From assembly GCF_009917485.1 (NCBI RefSeq), contig NZ_QZDT01000009.1, positions 62,001 through 126,000 of the forward strand: a stretch of DNA of 64,000 bases, in the 5' to 3' direction. Made by a program: the position numbers and the translations under genes. Positions within the stretch are counted from its first letter, which is position 1. Each line of letters begins with the position of its first letter. The DNA is from Parablautia muri (lineage in GTDB: Bacteria > Bacillota > Clostridia > Lachnospirales > Lachnospiraceae). Below, piece by piece: positions 26,230 through 35,896 of this stretch. Below the pieces are notes generated by a model. That model was not told where the DNA came from and ran no database searches. It saw only the letters and a program-made list of their open reading frames with translations.

Positions 26230-26896
26230 TTAATATATATCGATATTTTCCTCAAGGTCAGTGGCAATTTCCTCCGGGGTATTATTTTTTCGCAGCATCC
26301 TGCACACAATCTGAATCAGCTTCTTATTCTCCCCTTTTATAATTCCTTCTTCCATCCCCGCTGCATGTCCTTCATCCCTGGCATACGCCTTTTCTTCCCA
26401 AAACTGCATATATTTCACTCCCATCTTTTCCGACTTTCTTATTTTCTTTACCCGATTGTGAATAAGCCTTATCCTGCTGCTTTTTGTTCTGTCTGCCATT
26501 TCATCCCCTAAATAAGTCAAAAGGCGCTATCAGAATAAAACAACTGTCATTAATCATATTAAAATCCTTACTCCCCGGTTCCAGCAATGACACATCAAGC
26601 TGCGCCTGATAATAACGGCTTCTTTTTTTCAAATTACCAGTATCTACTTTCTGCATTTCAGTGTAGTAGAGTATTCTTTTTTTATCCATGCTTACTACAT
26701 CCAGCCTGATTTGCCGTAGCTCTGGCGATACCTGTATCTCTTTTTCTGTTTCCGGATTATCGATTAAGTAAATCTCACTTTCTAACAAAATACTAACTGC
26801 TGCCTGATAAGCCTCCTTATCCTCCATTGTCTCATCAAATAAAAACCTGTCTACCAGATTTAATTTCTCCAATTTTGTAACTACATTTTTTACCAT
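26230..26896 (-). pseudogene. Decayed PD-(D/E)XK nuclease family transposase (Rpn-like)
   Basis: Two adjacent frames. The first (26501-26896, 131 residues) has the nuclease core: QIRLDVVSMDKKRILYYTEM, with D and ExQ (TEMQ), then RSRYYQAQLDVSLLEPG and CFILIAPFDLF. The second (26230-26520) is the usual C-terminus, with SSRIRLIHNRVKKIRKSEKM, VKYMQFWEEKAYARDEG and a helical tail. In intact relatives about 100 residues lie between these parts, so an internal deletion with frameshift has removed them just after the DLF. It sits between the transporter and the two-component genes of the Bce-like module and may have split them. Confidence 0.75.
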
Positions 26897-27340
26897 ACAT
26901 TTTCCTCCTTCCGCAGGAAAATGTCATTTAGTAAAACCAAGAAGATATATCAATAGCTAAAATACAGCTCAAAAATACCCTTGCATCCCTTCCATCATTC
27001 TTACATATTTCCTGCTCTATTTAAATTGTTGGATTTTTAAAAGCAGGATTTCGAGAATATCAAACACTGCTACGCTTCGCGGGTCAGCTTGTTGAGCAAA
27101 CACTGCCCCACTTCACATATCAGATTATTGATTAAGAATAGATTATTCTAAGACACAGCATTGCTGTTATATAAGCTTTCGCTTAAAGAAATCATTTGCT
27201 TTGAATAAAGTATAGCATAATGAAATTTATTTTTATACAACTCACTTATAAATATTTCATTCACGATAACATAGGATTCCTTTTCATGGGTCAGGATTAC
27301 GCATGAACTACACTTTTCCGGATAGCCTATTAAGTCAATT
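26897..27340. other. Gene-free stretch with repeat
   Basis: About 440 bases without a supportable gene. It holds one family C repeat (27058-27108) and AT-rich sequence. No terminator for the kinase gene was recognised. Confidence 0.5.
27058..27108 (+). repeat. Dispersed repeat, family C, copy
   Basis: TATCAAACACTGCTACGCTT then CGCGGGTCAGCTTGTTGAG, clearly related to the copies at 35897 and 25942. A second CAAACACTGCCCC follows at once, so it may be a partial tandem copy. Confidence 0.55.
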
Positions 27341-28312
27341 TCAAGAAATCGCTATCGTAAATCTGGTATAAACGCCGTATTCACTTTCCACGCTTATTTC
27401 ATGCTCCAGTTTCTCCGCGATTTTAGACACCATATAAAGTCCCATTCCTGTTGACTTGTATTTTCCATTATGGTAGTTATTTCCCGTAAACCCTTTTTCA
27501 AAAATTCTTTTTAAATCGCTGTCTTTGATGCCTTCTCCATTATCCTCCACAAAAAGTACGGTTTTTTCTCCCTGTCTCTCGGCCCAAATGTGAAGTTCTG
27601 GTTCCTTGCCGGAATATTTAAGGGCATTGTTAATGAGCTGGTCTAAAATATAGACAAGCCATGCAGGGTCTGTGTAAACATATAAATCCTCCACCTGCAC
27701 GGTTAATGCAAATTTTTTTCGGATCAGGAAAAACTGATTATTTCTCACAGATGTTTTCACGCATTCCGGCAAGAGAGTTTTCTTTACCTGCAAATCAAAC
27801 AAAGGACTTTGCAGCTTACAGCCCAGCATCATAGAATTAATCTGCTGGTTCATCCTCTCTAGCGGCTCCCTCATATCCCTTCTTAACTTCCCGTCCTCAA
27901 TCTTCTCCTCCATCAAAAGGCAGGTGGAAAGAGGAATTTTAAATTCGTGGCACCACTTTGCCACATAATCCTGCAGCTCGCAGCTTTCCTGAAATTGCTC
28001 CTGTATTCTTTCCAGCAGTATCCCCACATCATGCTCTGCAATGTCCCTGTTTTCAAAGACCTCTAAAGTCGGAAGTATATCACAAATCACATCATCCTGC
28101 TGTAAAAGCCATTCTTTCCGCATCCTTTCTTTCCTGTAATGCATAAAATCACTCCCCGCAAAAATCAAAAAGGCAACTACGAAAAGAAGGTCGAAATACA
28201 GCAGATACTCTGTCTGTTTCTCCTGCATCAGAAGCAGAAAATACAAGTTGGAAAAGGAAAATATCGCCAGGCAAAAGAAATAATATTTCCGGCATCTTCT
28301 AAGATGACTCAT
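27341..28312 (-). CDS. BceS-like intramembrane-sensing histidine kinase
   Basis: 323 residues. Two transmembrane helices at about residues 10-30 and 38-54 with almost no extracellular loop, typical of kinases that sense through a BceAB transporter. H-box KWCHEFKIPLS near residue 145, N-box DQLINNALKYS near 242, G1 DNGEGI, F-box IFEKGFTG and G2 KSTGMGLYM. The start overlaps the regulator stop by four bases. Its transporter partner is downstream. Confidence 0.9.
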   Translation of the reverse strand: MSHLRRCRKYYFFCLAIFSFSNLYFLLLMQEKQTEYLLYFDLLFVVAFLIFAGSDFMHYRKERMRKEWLLQQDDVICDILPTLEVFENRDIAEHDVGILLERIQEQFQESCELQDYVAKWCHEFKIPLSTCLLMEEKIEDGKLRRDMREPLERMNQQINSMMLGCKLQSPLFDLQVKKTLLPECVKTSVRNNQFFLIRKKFALTVQVEDLYVYTDPAWLVYILDQLINNALKYSGKEPELHIWAERQGEKTVLFVEDNGEGIKDSDLKRIFEKGFTGNNYHNGKYKSTGMGLYMVSKIAEKLEHEISVESEYGVYTRFTIAIS

Positions 28313-28977
28313 ACTATAAAATATCCCTGCCCTTTCTTCGTTCCTACTATGTCCTCACCACAGGCTGCTTTCACCTTTGCCCGCAGTCTGCTGATTACGG
28401 TTGTGAGCGTCCCATCTGAAACATACTCATCCGTGTTCCAAAGTTCCATCATCAAATCTTCTCTGGTTACCACATCCGGTCTACACTCTGTCAATCTGGC
28501 CAATATCCTTCTCTCCGATCTGGTCAGTTCTACTTCCTTTCCTTCATAAACTAAAATATGAGAAACCGGTTCAAAACAAAGACCTGGTTTTATTAAAAGC
28601 TGCTCCTTTACCTTATACTCATAAGTTCTTCTTAACATTGCTTCTATTTTCGCCCGCAGCAAATCCAGCCGGAAAGGCTTTTCCACATAATCGTCTCCGC
28701 CCTGAGCCATTGCCATAATCTTATCTTTATCATCATTGCGGCTACTGATATAGAGAATCGGCACCGCAGAAATCTGCCTGATTTGTCTGCACCAGTAAAA
28801 GCCGTCATAGTATGGAAGGTTAATATCCATAAGTACCAAATGCGGCTTACATTCCGCAAAATCTTGCAGGATATCATCATACCTTTTTGCAATATCTGTG
28901 TCATATCCCCATTTTGTCAAAAAGGAGCTGATTTCTCCCGCTAACCCTTCATCATCCTCCACAAGCATGATTTTCAT
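28309..28977 (-). CDS. BceR-like response regulator (OmpR family)
   Basis: 222 residues. Receiver domain with MKIMLVEDDEG, phosphoacceptor Asp in LVLMDINLPYYDG near residue 52, and Lys in YVEKPF; the C-terminal winged helix has LTRSERRILARL and DGTLTTVISRLRAKV. It controls the downstream transporter genes in the usual scheme. GGGGGA five bases before the ATG sets the start. The upstream open codons lie in a family B repeat. Confidence 0.92.
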   Translation of the reverse strand: MKIMLVEDDEGLAGEISSFLTKWGYDTDIAKRYDDILQDFAECKPHLVLMDINLPYYDGFYWCRQIRQISAVPILYISSRNDDKDKIMAMAQGGDDYVEKPFRLDLLRAKIEAMLRRTYEYKVKEQLLIKPGLCFEPVSHILVYEGKEVELTRSERRILARLTECRPDVVTREDLMMELWNTDEYVSDGTLTTVISRLRAKVKAACGEDIVGTKKGQGYFIV

Positions 28978-28988
28978 TTTAGTCCCCC

Positions 28989-29053
28989 ATTCTTGCCAGC
29001 AACCCGCAATTTGGGCGCAAGCACAAATCTGCACTGCTTTCACACATAGGCAG
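28989..29053. repeat. Dispersed leader repeat, family B, copy 2
   Basis: GCCAGCAACCCGCAATTTGG then GCGCAAGCACAAATCTG followed by a CTGC/GCAG hairpin. Same core as 6601 and 44111; its end lies just before the ribosome site of the response regulator gene. Confidence 0.6.
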
Positions 29054-29072
29054 TTGAATCAACACGCAGACG

Positions 29073-29309
29073 CTAATCTTCCATGCTCCCAATCGTTTGC
29101 AGCTTTTCCTGATACTCCGTTTTTAAATCCTCCACCAAATAAGCCACACTCATACAGTGCATGTCGGAAATGCCATCCTTCATAAGCTGGTAAACTTCCG
29201 AATGATAAAAAAATTTCAGAGCCTCATCCAAAGTAAGACGCATCCGCTCTGCAAAATTCTTCACAACATCTGTATACTTCATCTGTAAAATTTGCGGGTC
29301 GGCATTCAT
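29073..29309 (-). CDS. DUF3791-like small protein, possible antitoxin
   Basis: 78 residues, helical. MKYTDVVKNFAERMRLTLDE, FYHSEVYQLMKDGISDMHC and SVAYLVEDLK match the small companion proteins found next to DUF3990 genes. Start overlaps the stop of the decayed DUF3990 gene (ATGA). Likely an antitoxin or immunity partner by arrangement. The toxin is broken, so only the partner remains intact. Confidence 0.55.
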   Translation of the reverse strand: MNADPQILQMKYTDVVKNFAERMRLTLDEALKFFYHSEVYQLMKDGISDMHCMSVAYLVEDLKTEYQEKLQTIGSMED

Positions 29310-29678
29310 AGTTTTTCGCTCCTCTCAAAACGTAAATATTGATTTATTATATCCTGCTTTTTGAAACCAATCTGACAATTAGGTTTTTCAAACCGCAGTC
29401 TGTCCAAAGCCGCATCTTTATCTATATAACCTTTAAAATATAATTCACAGGTATTAAAAACTTTATCATTTGCTATACCGCCAATTACCACATCATATTC
29501 TAAGGTGTCTTCTCCCATCCTGCATTTTGTAATAAAATCCAGTAAACTTCTCGCACCATTTTTGAGCCTGTTCATATAATGGCGTTGTATAAAAACCGCA
29601 GCCAAAATCAAGATTTTTTCGTGAATGAATTACATCCGGCTTTAGAATCTCTAAGTCAGAACCATGATATAAAATCAT
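29306..29678 (-). pseudogene. Broken DUF3990 gene
   Basis: The first part (MILYHGSDLEILKPDVIHSR, DFGCGFYTTPLYEQAQKWCE) is the N-terminus of DUF3990, a family related in pattern to ADP-ribosyltransferases. The second part, in another frame (SLLDFITKCRMGEDTLEYDV then VIGGIANDKVFNTCELYF and LRFEKPNCQIGF), is its C-terminus. About 40 residues usually found between them are missing and the frame changes, so the gene is inactive. A family A hairpin repeat provides its ribosome site. Confidence 0.7.
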
Positions 29679-29687
29679 ATTTATACC

Positions 29688-29720
29688 CCCTGCATGCTGC
29701 AAGCCGTGCTTACAATACCG
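29688..29720 (-). repeat. Hairpin-RBS repeat, family A, before DUF3990 gene
   Basis: Degenerate copy: GGTATTGTAAGCACGGCTTG then CAGCATGCAGGG in gene direction, ending in the GGGGGTATAAAT ribosome region. Confidence 0.6.
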
Positions 29721-29747
29721 CACCAATAAAATAGTTTAAAAAAAGCT

Positions 29748-29993
29748 TTAAATTTTAACCTCTTTTTCCTTCATATATGAAATAATATCATCCACAATGT
29801 ATGCTTTGCTCTGCGAATGCAGCGCGTCATAGCAAGGTATAATATAATGGTTCAAAATATCACTTTTTTCAGTTAATGCATCATATACCTTTTCTGCACT
29901 TACCCCAAGATGAATTGCCACATTTTCGATGCAGAAAATGGCAAAAGGAAGTTCATCCACATTACAAATTGGCTGTTGTTCTAGATTAGCCAT
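29748..29993 (-). CDS. DUF3791 family protein
   Basis: 81 residues. LPFAIFCIENVAIHLGVSAE, YDALTEKSDILNHYIIPCYD and LHSQSKAYIVDDIISYM show the DUF3791 pattern, with the LH...YIVDDI ending. AAGGAGG lies four bases before the ATG. It heads a three-gene unit with DUF3990 and a second small partner. Families of this kind are usually paired toxin and antitoxin-like; no function is shown. Confidence 0.7.
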   Translation of the reverse strand: MANLEQQPICNVDELPFAIFCIENVAIHLGVSAEKVYDALTEKSDILNHYIIPCYDALHSQSKAYIVDDIISYMKEKEVKI

Positions 29994-30170
29994 GTCTCCT
30001 CCTTGCTAAGTAAGAAAATATAGTTAACACCTCATATCAATATCATAAAAATGGAAACCTAGGAATCATAAGTTCATTTTGTGCAACTTCATTGTATCAA
30101 ACCATATATAAAATTCCAACTATAACTTATGGACAAGCACCGCCATACATCGCGATACAGCTTATCGTAA

Positions 30171-30199
30171 TAAAACCGGCAGAATCAAACTCTGCCGGT
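30171..30199 (-). terminator. Terminator after GH3 gene
   Basis: Stem ACCGGCAGA/TCTGCCGGT, loop of seven, then TTTTATT on the minus strand. Confidence 0.85.
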
Positions 30200-30228
30200 C
30201 TCATACTTAAAAACCACATCTATTTCCC

Positions 30229-32640
30229 TTAATCTACTTTCAGAATCAATTCCAGAATCCTCTTTCCACAGATTTCCATTTCCTCTCTTGAAAGAACGCC
30301 CTTTTCTTTGGCTTCAAGCAGCTTATCAGGGTATCCGCAGGCCATTTTCACATCATTGCCGGCCTTCACTTCCTTATAATGTTCTCCATAGGTCCACCAG
30401 TCTGTAGTAACCATACCCTCAAAGCCCCATTCATCCCGGAGGATTCCGGTAAGCAGGTCTTTGTTTTCGCTTGCCCTGTGGCCGTTGATAATGTTGTAGG
30501 AGGACATAATGGTCCATGGCTGCGCCTCTTTCACAATCATCTCAAAGGCTTTGATATATATTTCACGGATTGCGCGCTCAGAAGCCCTTGAATCGGAATC
30601 CTTCCGGTTGGTCTCCTTATTGTTCAGCGCAAAGTGCTTCACGCTGGTACCAATCCTGTTGGACTGAACTCCCTTAACTAAAGCTGCCGCCTGTTTTGCC
30701 GTAAGGAAGGGATCCTCTGAATAATACTCAAAATTTCTGCCGCACAGGGGACTCCTGTGAATGTTAATAGCAGGCGCAAGCCAAACGGCTATGTTGTTTT
30801 CCTTTACTTCCTTCCCGGCCGCAATACCAATCTGCTCTGTCACCTGGCTGTCCCAAGTGCAGGCGAGAAGGGTGGCGCAGGGCCATGCAGTTGTGCAGAC
30901 GCCGCAATCGGCAAGAATACGGAGTCCTGCAGGGCCGTCCGCCGTCATAATATTGGGAACGCCGTATTCGCCCAGATTGCCAAACCCAAAGGTGTTTGCC
31001 ACGCCTAAGTTCGGCTGGCCTCCTAAAAGCTCCGCCAGCTCTTTATCCGGAAGGGCTTTTACAAAGGCGTCTAAGGTCATCTTCCCTTTGAAGACATCCA
31101 ATAGCTGAAATTTTTCATCCTCTTCTCTCCTGAAATAAGGCTCTCTTGCCTTTTCTGCAGGCACAATATAGGTTGCGGAACCCTCTTTATGCTTTTCAAA
31201 AATGCTGTCATCCGGATCATTAGGCGTTATAATAGGAAGTTCCTCAAAACTGCCGTCCGCAAGCATACGCTTCTTTAAAGAAGTAGGCGCCATTTTTTCC
31301 GAAAGCTGTCTTGTAACCGTATCTTTGTCCAAATCATACACATAATCTGCTTTCTCGGTATCTCTCACAGAAGTTCCTACATAAAAATGGTACTGGCCTT
31401 TTTCTAACACCCAGGCTGACTTAGCCACTTTTCCAAGGTCATCATAGCTTGCCATGTCATTTACCTGAAAGGAAATGAAAATACTCTGGCTCTCCCCTGG
31501 TTTAAGCAGTCTTGTCTTCTGGTAGCCTGCTAATACTCTGGCCGGTTTGCCCAGCTTGCCCTGCGGCGCACTGTAATAAACCTGTACCACTTCCCTGCCC
31601 TCTTTCTTGCCTGTATTACAGACTGTGGTCTGGGCCGTAATGCATCCTCCATCCAGCCTCACCACAGGCTTTGAAAGAGCAAAGCTCGTGTAGGATAAGC
31701 CAAAACCAAAGGGATAATTTACCCTTTCCTTTTTACCCGGTATTGTTTCAAAATAGCGGTATCCTACATAAATATCTTCTATATAATCCACATAATCCTG
31801 GGATTCGTGAAAGGTTTCCGTTGAAGGGTAGTCTGAAAGCTCCTTGGCAAAGGTGTCCGAAAGCTTACCGGAGGGGTTTCCTTTACCCACAATCAGCTCG
31901 GCCGCTGCCAGGCCCCCTTCTATGCCGCCCTGCCAGGCCATCAGGACAGACTGAATCTTGTCTTCTTCGTGGAACCATTCCGTATCTACCATGCCCCCCA
32001 CATTCATCACTACGATTACCTTGGAAAATGCGCCTTTTACCTTTTCCACCATAGCTTTTTCAGCCCCTGTCAGGTAAAAGTCTCCGTCCTCAAAAACCTT
32101 TTCGGATTTTTGAACCATGTCCTCGCCTTCCCCGGAAATGTCCAGCTTCTGGCCCTTATATGCTTTTCTGTCCCATCCCTCTCCTGAGAAACGGCTGATA
32201 GAAATAATAGCCGTGTCCGTAAACCGGGCAGCCTGTGCTACAAGCTCATCGCTCAGCTGCGGCTCTACCGTAAGGCCGGGCTCCATCCCCTCAGCGTACT
32301 GCTTTTCCACTTCTTTATTGTAGAAATCCGCCGTCTTATCAAAAATCTCCACCAAATCCTTCTGCAGGGAAAGGCCCTCATAAAAATTCCGAATGTAAGA
32401 AACGGTCACGTCTCCGCTGCCGCCCCCGCCTTTCACATAATCAAAAGCGCCTTTGCCAAAAAGGGCCACTCTGCTGCCTCTGGCTAAAGGTAAAACCCCC
32501 TGTTCGTTCTTTAACAGAACCATACCTTCCTTAGCCGCTCTTTTGGACAGGTCAATGTGCTCTTTTGACGCCGTTACTCTTGCCCCGTTTTCGCCCAGTC
32601 CAACTCCCGGCTGAAAACGGCTCCTTACCCATTTTTCCAT
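30229..32640 (-). CDS. Circularly permuted GH3 beta-glycosidase
   Basis: 803 residues. Domain order is reversed compared with common GH3 enzymes. The alpha/beta sandwich (GH3 C domain) comes first, residues about 20-260 (AAKEGMVLLKNEQGVLPLA, KGGGGSGDVTV), then a fibronectin-III-like part near 330-430, then the TIM barrel at about 500-800 (MTADGPAGLRI, KHFALNNKETNRKDSD, ASERAIREIYI). The nucleophile Asp747 lies in VTTDWW. No signal peptide, so it acts on imported oligosaccharides. Permuted GH3 beta-glucosidases are known in rumen and gut Firmicutes. It forms an operon with the downstream-encoded partner, an alcohol dehydrogenase placed 47 bases upstream. Sugar specificity not determined. Confidence 0.92.
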   Translation of the reverse strand: MEKWVRSRFQPGVGLGENGARVTASKEHIDLSKRAAKEGMVLLKNEQGVLPLARGSRVALFGKGAFDYVKGGGGSGDVTVSYIRNFYEGLSLQKDLVEIFDKTADFYNKEVEKQYAEGMEPGLTVEPQLSDELVAQAARFTDTAIISISRFSGEGWDRKAYKGQKLDISGEGEDMVQKSEKVFEDGDFYLTGAEKAMVEKVKGAFSKVIVVMNVGGMVDTEWFHEEDKIQSVLMAWQGGIEGGLAAAELIVGKGNPSGKLSDTFAKELSDYPSTETFHESQDYVDYIEDIYVGYRYFETIPGKKERVNYPFGFGLSYTSFALSKPVVRLDGGCITAQTTVCNTGKKEGREVVQVYYSAPQGKLGKPARVLAGYQKTRLLKPGESQSIFISFQVNDMASYDDLGKVAKSAWVLEKGQYHFYVGTSVRDTEKADYVYDLDKDTVTRQLSEKMAPTSLKKRMLADGSFEELPIITPNDPDDSIFEKHKEGSATYIVPAEKAREPYFRREEDEKFQLLDVFKGKMTLDAFVKALPDKELAELLGGQPNLGVANTFGFGNLGEYGVPNIMTADGPAGLRILADCGVCTTAWPCATLLACTWDSQVTEQIGIAAGKEVKENNIAVWLAPAINIHRSPLCGRNFEYYSEDPFLTAKQAAALVKGVQSNRIGTSVKHFALNNKETNRKDSDSRASERAIREIYIKAFEMIVKEAQPWTIMSSYNIINGHRASENKDLLTGILRDEWGFEGMVTTDWWTYGEHYKEVKAGNDVKMACGYPDKLLEAKEKGVLSREEMEICGKRILELILKVD

Positions 32641-32687
32641 TTGAATTCTCCCTTCTCTTATAAAAATTCTAAAATTGTTTACAACAA

Positions 32688-33719
32688 TCAGGGATGGACT
32701 ACCACCTTGATGGACTCGCTGCTCATCTGCATTTTGATGCCATCCTCTAAATGTTCCAAATCGTAGCTGTGGGTAATCAGTTTTTTGATTTCCAGCCTTC
32801 CGGCATTGATCAAATTCACCGCTCTCTGGTGCGTATCCGGGTTAATGATGGAACCTACTATTTTCAGCTCCTTTTTAAATACGTCAAATAAAGGCAGCTG
32901 CACGGTAGAATCCACGCCGGGCACACTGAAAAACAAAATAGTTGCCCCTAGCCCTGCTACTGCAAGGGCCTGTTTTGCCGTAATCGGATTACCTGCACAT
33001 TCAATCACTACATCTACAATGCCTTCCCCAAGTACTTCTTTTATTCTTCCCTGCAAATCTTCATGAATGGGATCGATTGCCGCATCAGCACCTACCTCCA
33101 ACCCAATTCTACGCCTTCCCTCCACAGGCTCGCTCAAAATAACACATCCTGCGCCACAGATTCTGGCCATCTGAACCATCAAAAGCCCGATAGTGCCTCC
33201 GCCGATTACACATACATTCTGTCCCGGCTTAATTTGGGCCAAATCTATACCGTGAATCACACAGGCAAGAGGCTCTGCCATTGCCGCCACATCAAAGTCA
33301 ATATCTTTATTTACCTGAAAACATTGGGACTGCGGACACACCGCATACTCCGCAAATCCTCCGTTGGTGTTAACGCCCAGGGCAAAAAGATGCTCGCAGT
33401 TCTGCTTATGTCCCATACGGCAGGGCATACATTTGCCACAATATATATTGGGGTCTAAGGTCACATGGTCGCCCACTTTAACTTTGGTCACCTTAGGGCC
33501 AACCTTCTCCACAACGCCGGCGAACTCGTGTCCTAACACCACCGGCGGCACCGCATCCGCCGACCCCGGCTCCCCACGGTAAATATGTACATCCGTTCCG
33601 CAAATGCCGCACGTTTTGCTGCGCACCAAAACGTCCTCGTCCCCCAGCTCGCCTATGTTCATATCCCGAACTTCAAACTTAGGACTTGCATCCGCCCCTA
33701 AAAAAAATGAACCTTTCAT
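32688..33719 (-). CDS. Zinc-dependent medium-chain alcohol (polyol) dehydrogenase
   Basis: 343 residues. Catalytic zinc ligands in KTCGICGTDVHIYRG (Cys) and GHEFAG (His), structural zinc cysteines in YCGKCMPCRMGHKQNC, and NAD fold VIGGGTIGLLM near residue 170. The group includes L-iditol/sorbitol and threonine dehydrogenases. Acts in the cytosol. Followed by the GH3 gene 47 bases later, so the pair may process a sugar released from a glycoside. Exact substrate unknown. Confidence 0.88.
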   Translation of the reverse strand: MKGSFFLGADASPKFEVRDMNIGELGDEDVLVRSKTCGICGTDVHIYRGEPGSADAVPPVVLGHEFAGVVEKVGPKVTKVKVGDHVTLDPNIYCGKCMPCRMGHKQNCEHLFALGVNTNGGFAEYAVCPQSQCFQVNKDIDFDVAAMAEPLACVIHGIDLAQIKPGQNVCVIGGGTIGLLMVQMARICGAGCVILSEPVEGRRRIGLEVGADAAIDPIHEDLQGRIKEVLGEGIVDVVIECAGNPITAKQALAVAGLGATILFFSVPGVDSTVQLPLFDVFKKELKIVGSIINPDTHQRAVNLINAGRLEIKKLITHSYDLEHLEDGIKMQMSSESIKVVVHP

Positions 33720-33888
33720 ATTGTCTCCTTTCAGACTTTGTATGCTGTATTATCTTTTAAAATCATACCATACCAAAGTCCTATCTTCAAGCAACATAAG
33801 GGTTCTTTCAATATCAAATTTAACCGTTCAGCCCGTGGCTTTGCTGTTGCGAAATCTACCCATTCCAAATCGTCTGCGGCTGGGGGAA

Positions 33889-34437
33889 TCACTTCATCAT
33901 CTGTAGCACCATCTGCGCTGTCTCTACCATATTGGTGCCGCTGTCCATACTGCACTTTTGTATGTATCTGTGGGCTTCTTCCTCTGTCATATGATTGCAC
34001 TTCATCAAAACTTCCTTTGCCTCTTTGATCAGGTCCGCCTCCTTTGCGTTTCTCTCTCTGGGCTTTGCCTTCCGTCTGCGCCGCTTTAATTCTATGGCCT
34101 GTATCATCCTATCAGCCATATGAATCAGTTCATGTATTTTAACCGGCATGGCCAGGCACATAACATCGCTTTCCACCATGCCTGCGCCGATTACCTGCTT
34201 TGAGGCCAGCAAAAGTATTTCAAAGCTAGACGGGAGATATTCCTGCAGCTGGGTATACATCATATCCGCCATTTTGTACCCGCAAATAACGATACCATCG
34301 TTTAAACTGTCAGCAAGCGCAAGCACCTGTGCCCCTGTTGTACATGCTCCGACCACCGAAATGCCGTTTCTGACCAGAACATTTTTCATATTTTTAGCAT
34401 CCTCTATCTTAGGGAGGGCTACAATCACACTGGTCAT
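33889..34437 (-). CDS. ANTAR-domain RNA-binding antiterminator
   Basis: 182 residues. N-terminal receiver-like domain (residues 1-115; MTSVIVALPKIEDAKNMKNV) that lacks an obvious phosphorylation Asp, a basic linker KRRRRKAKPRERNAK, and a C-terminal ANTAR domain (EAKEVLMKCNHMTEEEAHRY then IQKCSMDSGTNMVETAQMVL). ANTAR proteins bind paired hexaloop RNA hairpins and prevent termination. Encoded 37 bases after glnA, as in clostridial NitR-type nitrogen control, so glnA itself is the likely target. The altered receiver suggests regulation by protein contact or ligand instead of phosphorylation. Confidence 0.85.
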   Translation of the reverse strand: MTSVIVALPKIEDAKNMKNVLVRNGISVVGACTTGAQVLALADSLNDGIVICGYKMADMMYTQLQEYLPSSFEILLLASKQVIGAGMVESDVMCLAMPVKIHELIHMADRMIQAIELKRRRRKAKPRERNAKEADLIKEAKEVLMKCNHMTEEEAHRYIQKCSMDSGTNMVETAQMVLQMMK

Positions 34438-34474
34438 GTGTACACCTCCTTGCTTTTCAAACCCGCCTGTTGTC

Positions 34475-35809
34475 TTAGAATTGGTTCAGGTATTGATTGA
34501 TTTCCCAATCCGTAACCTGTGCGCGGTAGTCCGCCCATTCCGCCTTCTTTGCCTCAATATATTTTTCCGACACATGCCTGCCTAAAGTCTCCTGGACAAA
34601 TTCATCTTCCTCAAGAGCGTAAACTGCCTCTATCAATGTGCCCGGTATGGCCTCAATGCCAAGCTTTTTCTTTTCCTCCTTTGACATTGTAAAGATATTG
34701 CGGTCTACGCTTGCCGGCGGGGTAACTTTATTGGCAATGCCATCCAGTCCGGCCCGCAGACACACGGCCAATGCCAGATAAGGATTGGCGGCAGGATCCG
34801 GGCAGCGCAGCTCAATCCTTGTACCCTCGCCCCTTACAGCCGGAATACGGATCAGCGGGCTTCTATTTGTGGCGCTCCATGCAATATAAACCGGCGCTTC
34901 ATAACCGGGCACCAGTCTTTTGTATGAATTTACAAGGGGATTTGTAATGGCCGTCATTCCCTTCATGTGCTTCATAATGCCGCCGATAAAATAGTAAGCT
35001 TCTTTGCTTAAGCCAAGTTCGTCAGATGGATCGTCAAAGATATTTTTCCCATCCTTTGACAGGGACATATTGATGTGCATACCGGAGCCGTTTACACCAT
35101 ATTTAGGCTTGGGCATAAAGGTGGCATGCAGTCCGTGCCGCTTGGCAATGGTCTTGACCGCCAGCTTAAAGGTCATAATATTGTCAGCGGTTGCCAATGC
35201 TTCGTCATATTTAAAATCAATCTCATGCTGGGCAGGGGCTACCTCATGGTGGGAGGCTTCAACCACAAACCCCATATCTTCCAGGGTCAGCACCATATCC
35301 CTTCTTGCATTTTCTCCTAAATCCAAAGGCCCTAAATCAAAGTATCCTGCCTTCTCATGGGTCAGCGTTGTAGGCATACCGTTTTCATCCGTATGGAACA
35401 GGAAAAACTCGCATTCCGGCCCCACCTCAAACTTATATCCCATACGCTCCGCCTCTTTTACGGCGCATTTTAAAATATACCTTGGGTCTCCCTCAAATGG
35501 CTCTCCATTCGGACGGTATACATCACAAATCAATCTGGCTACCTTGCCCTGCTGGGGTCTCCATGGGAAAATTTCTAATGTGCTTAAATCCGGGTATAAA
35601 TACATATCCGATTCCTCGATTCGGGCAAAGCCTTCTATGGAGGATCCGTCAAACATGCACTTATTATCTAACGCCTTTTCAAGCTGGCTGGCTGTAATCG
35701 CCACGTTTTTAAGACAACCGAACATATCCGTAAACTGCAGTCTGATAAACTCCACGTCCTCATCACTTACCAGCGCCATAATATCTTCCTTTGAAAAATT
35801 CTTCCTCAT
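34475..35809 (-). CDS. glnA: Glutamine synthetase type I
   Basis: 444 residues, typical of the Bacillus/clostridial GSI-alpha form. [13 protein letters not shown] near residue 27, the [11 protein letters not shown] latch, [40 protein letters not shown] and [13 protein letters not shown] are all present and carry the active-site residues. Makes glutamine from glutamate, ammonia and ATP. The ATG follows AAAGGAATGG at some distance. The leader contains a nine-pair hairpin with a six-base loop (see separate entry), and the next gene is the ANTAR regulator. Confidence 0.95.
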   Translation of the reverse strand: MRKNFSKEDIMALVSDEDVEFIRLQFTDMFGCLKNVAITASQLEKALDNKCMFDGSSIEGFARIEESDMYLYPDLSTLEIFPWRPQQGKVARLICDVYRPNGEPFEGDPRYILKCAVKEAERMGYKFEVGPECEFFLFHTDENGMPTTLTHEKAGYFDLGPLDLGENARRDMVLTLEDMGFVVEASHHEVAPAQHEIDFKYDEALATADNIMTFKLAVKTIAKRHGLHATFMPKPKYGVNGSGMHINMSLSKDGKNIFDDPSDELGLSKEAYYFIGGIMKHMKGMTAITNPLVNSYKRLVPGYEAPVYIAWSATNRSPLIRIPAVRGEGTRIELRCPDPAANPYLALAVCLRAGLDGIANKVTPPASVDRNIFTMSKEEKKKLGIEAIPGTLIEAVYALEEDEFVQETLGRHVSEKYIEAKKAEWADYRAQVTDWEINQYLNQF

Positions 35810-35896
35810 AACTTATCCATTCCTTTCTTTCAGTCAATGCCTCCACTGCACAAGGCGGGGCATCAATCTTGCAGCGCCGCTAAGCGCACACTGTAA

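Noticed and set aside
33731-34000. 89-codon minus-strand frame between the dehydrogenase and ANTAR genes
   Set aside because: Overlaps the conserved ANTAR end in another frame, has no ribosome site and no recognisable pattern.
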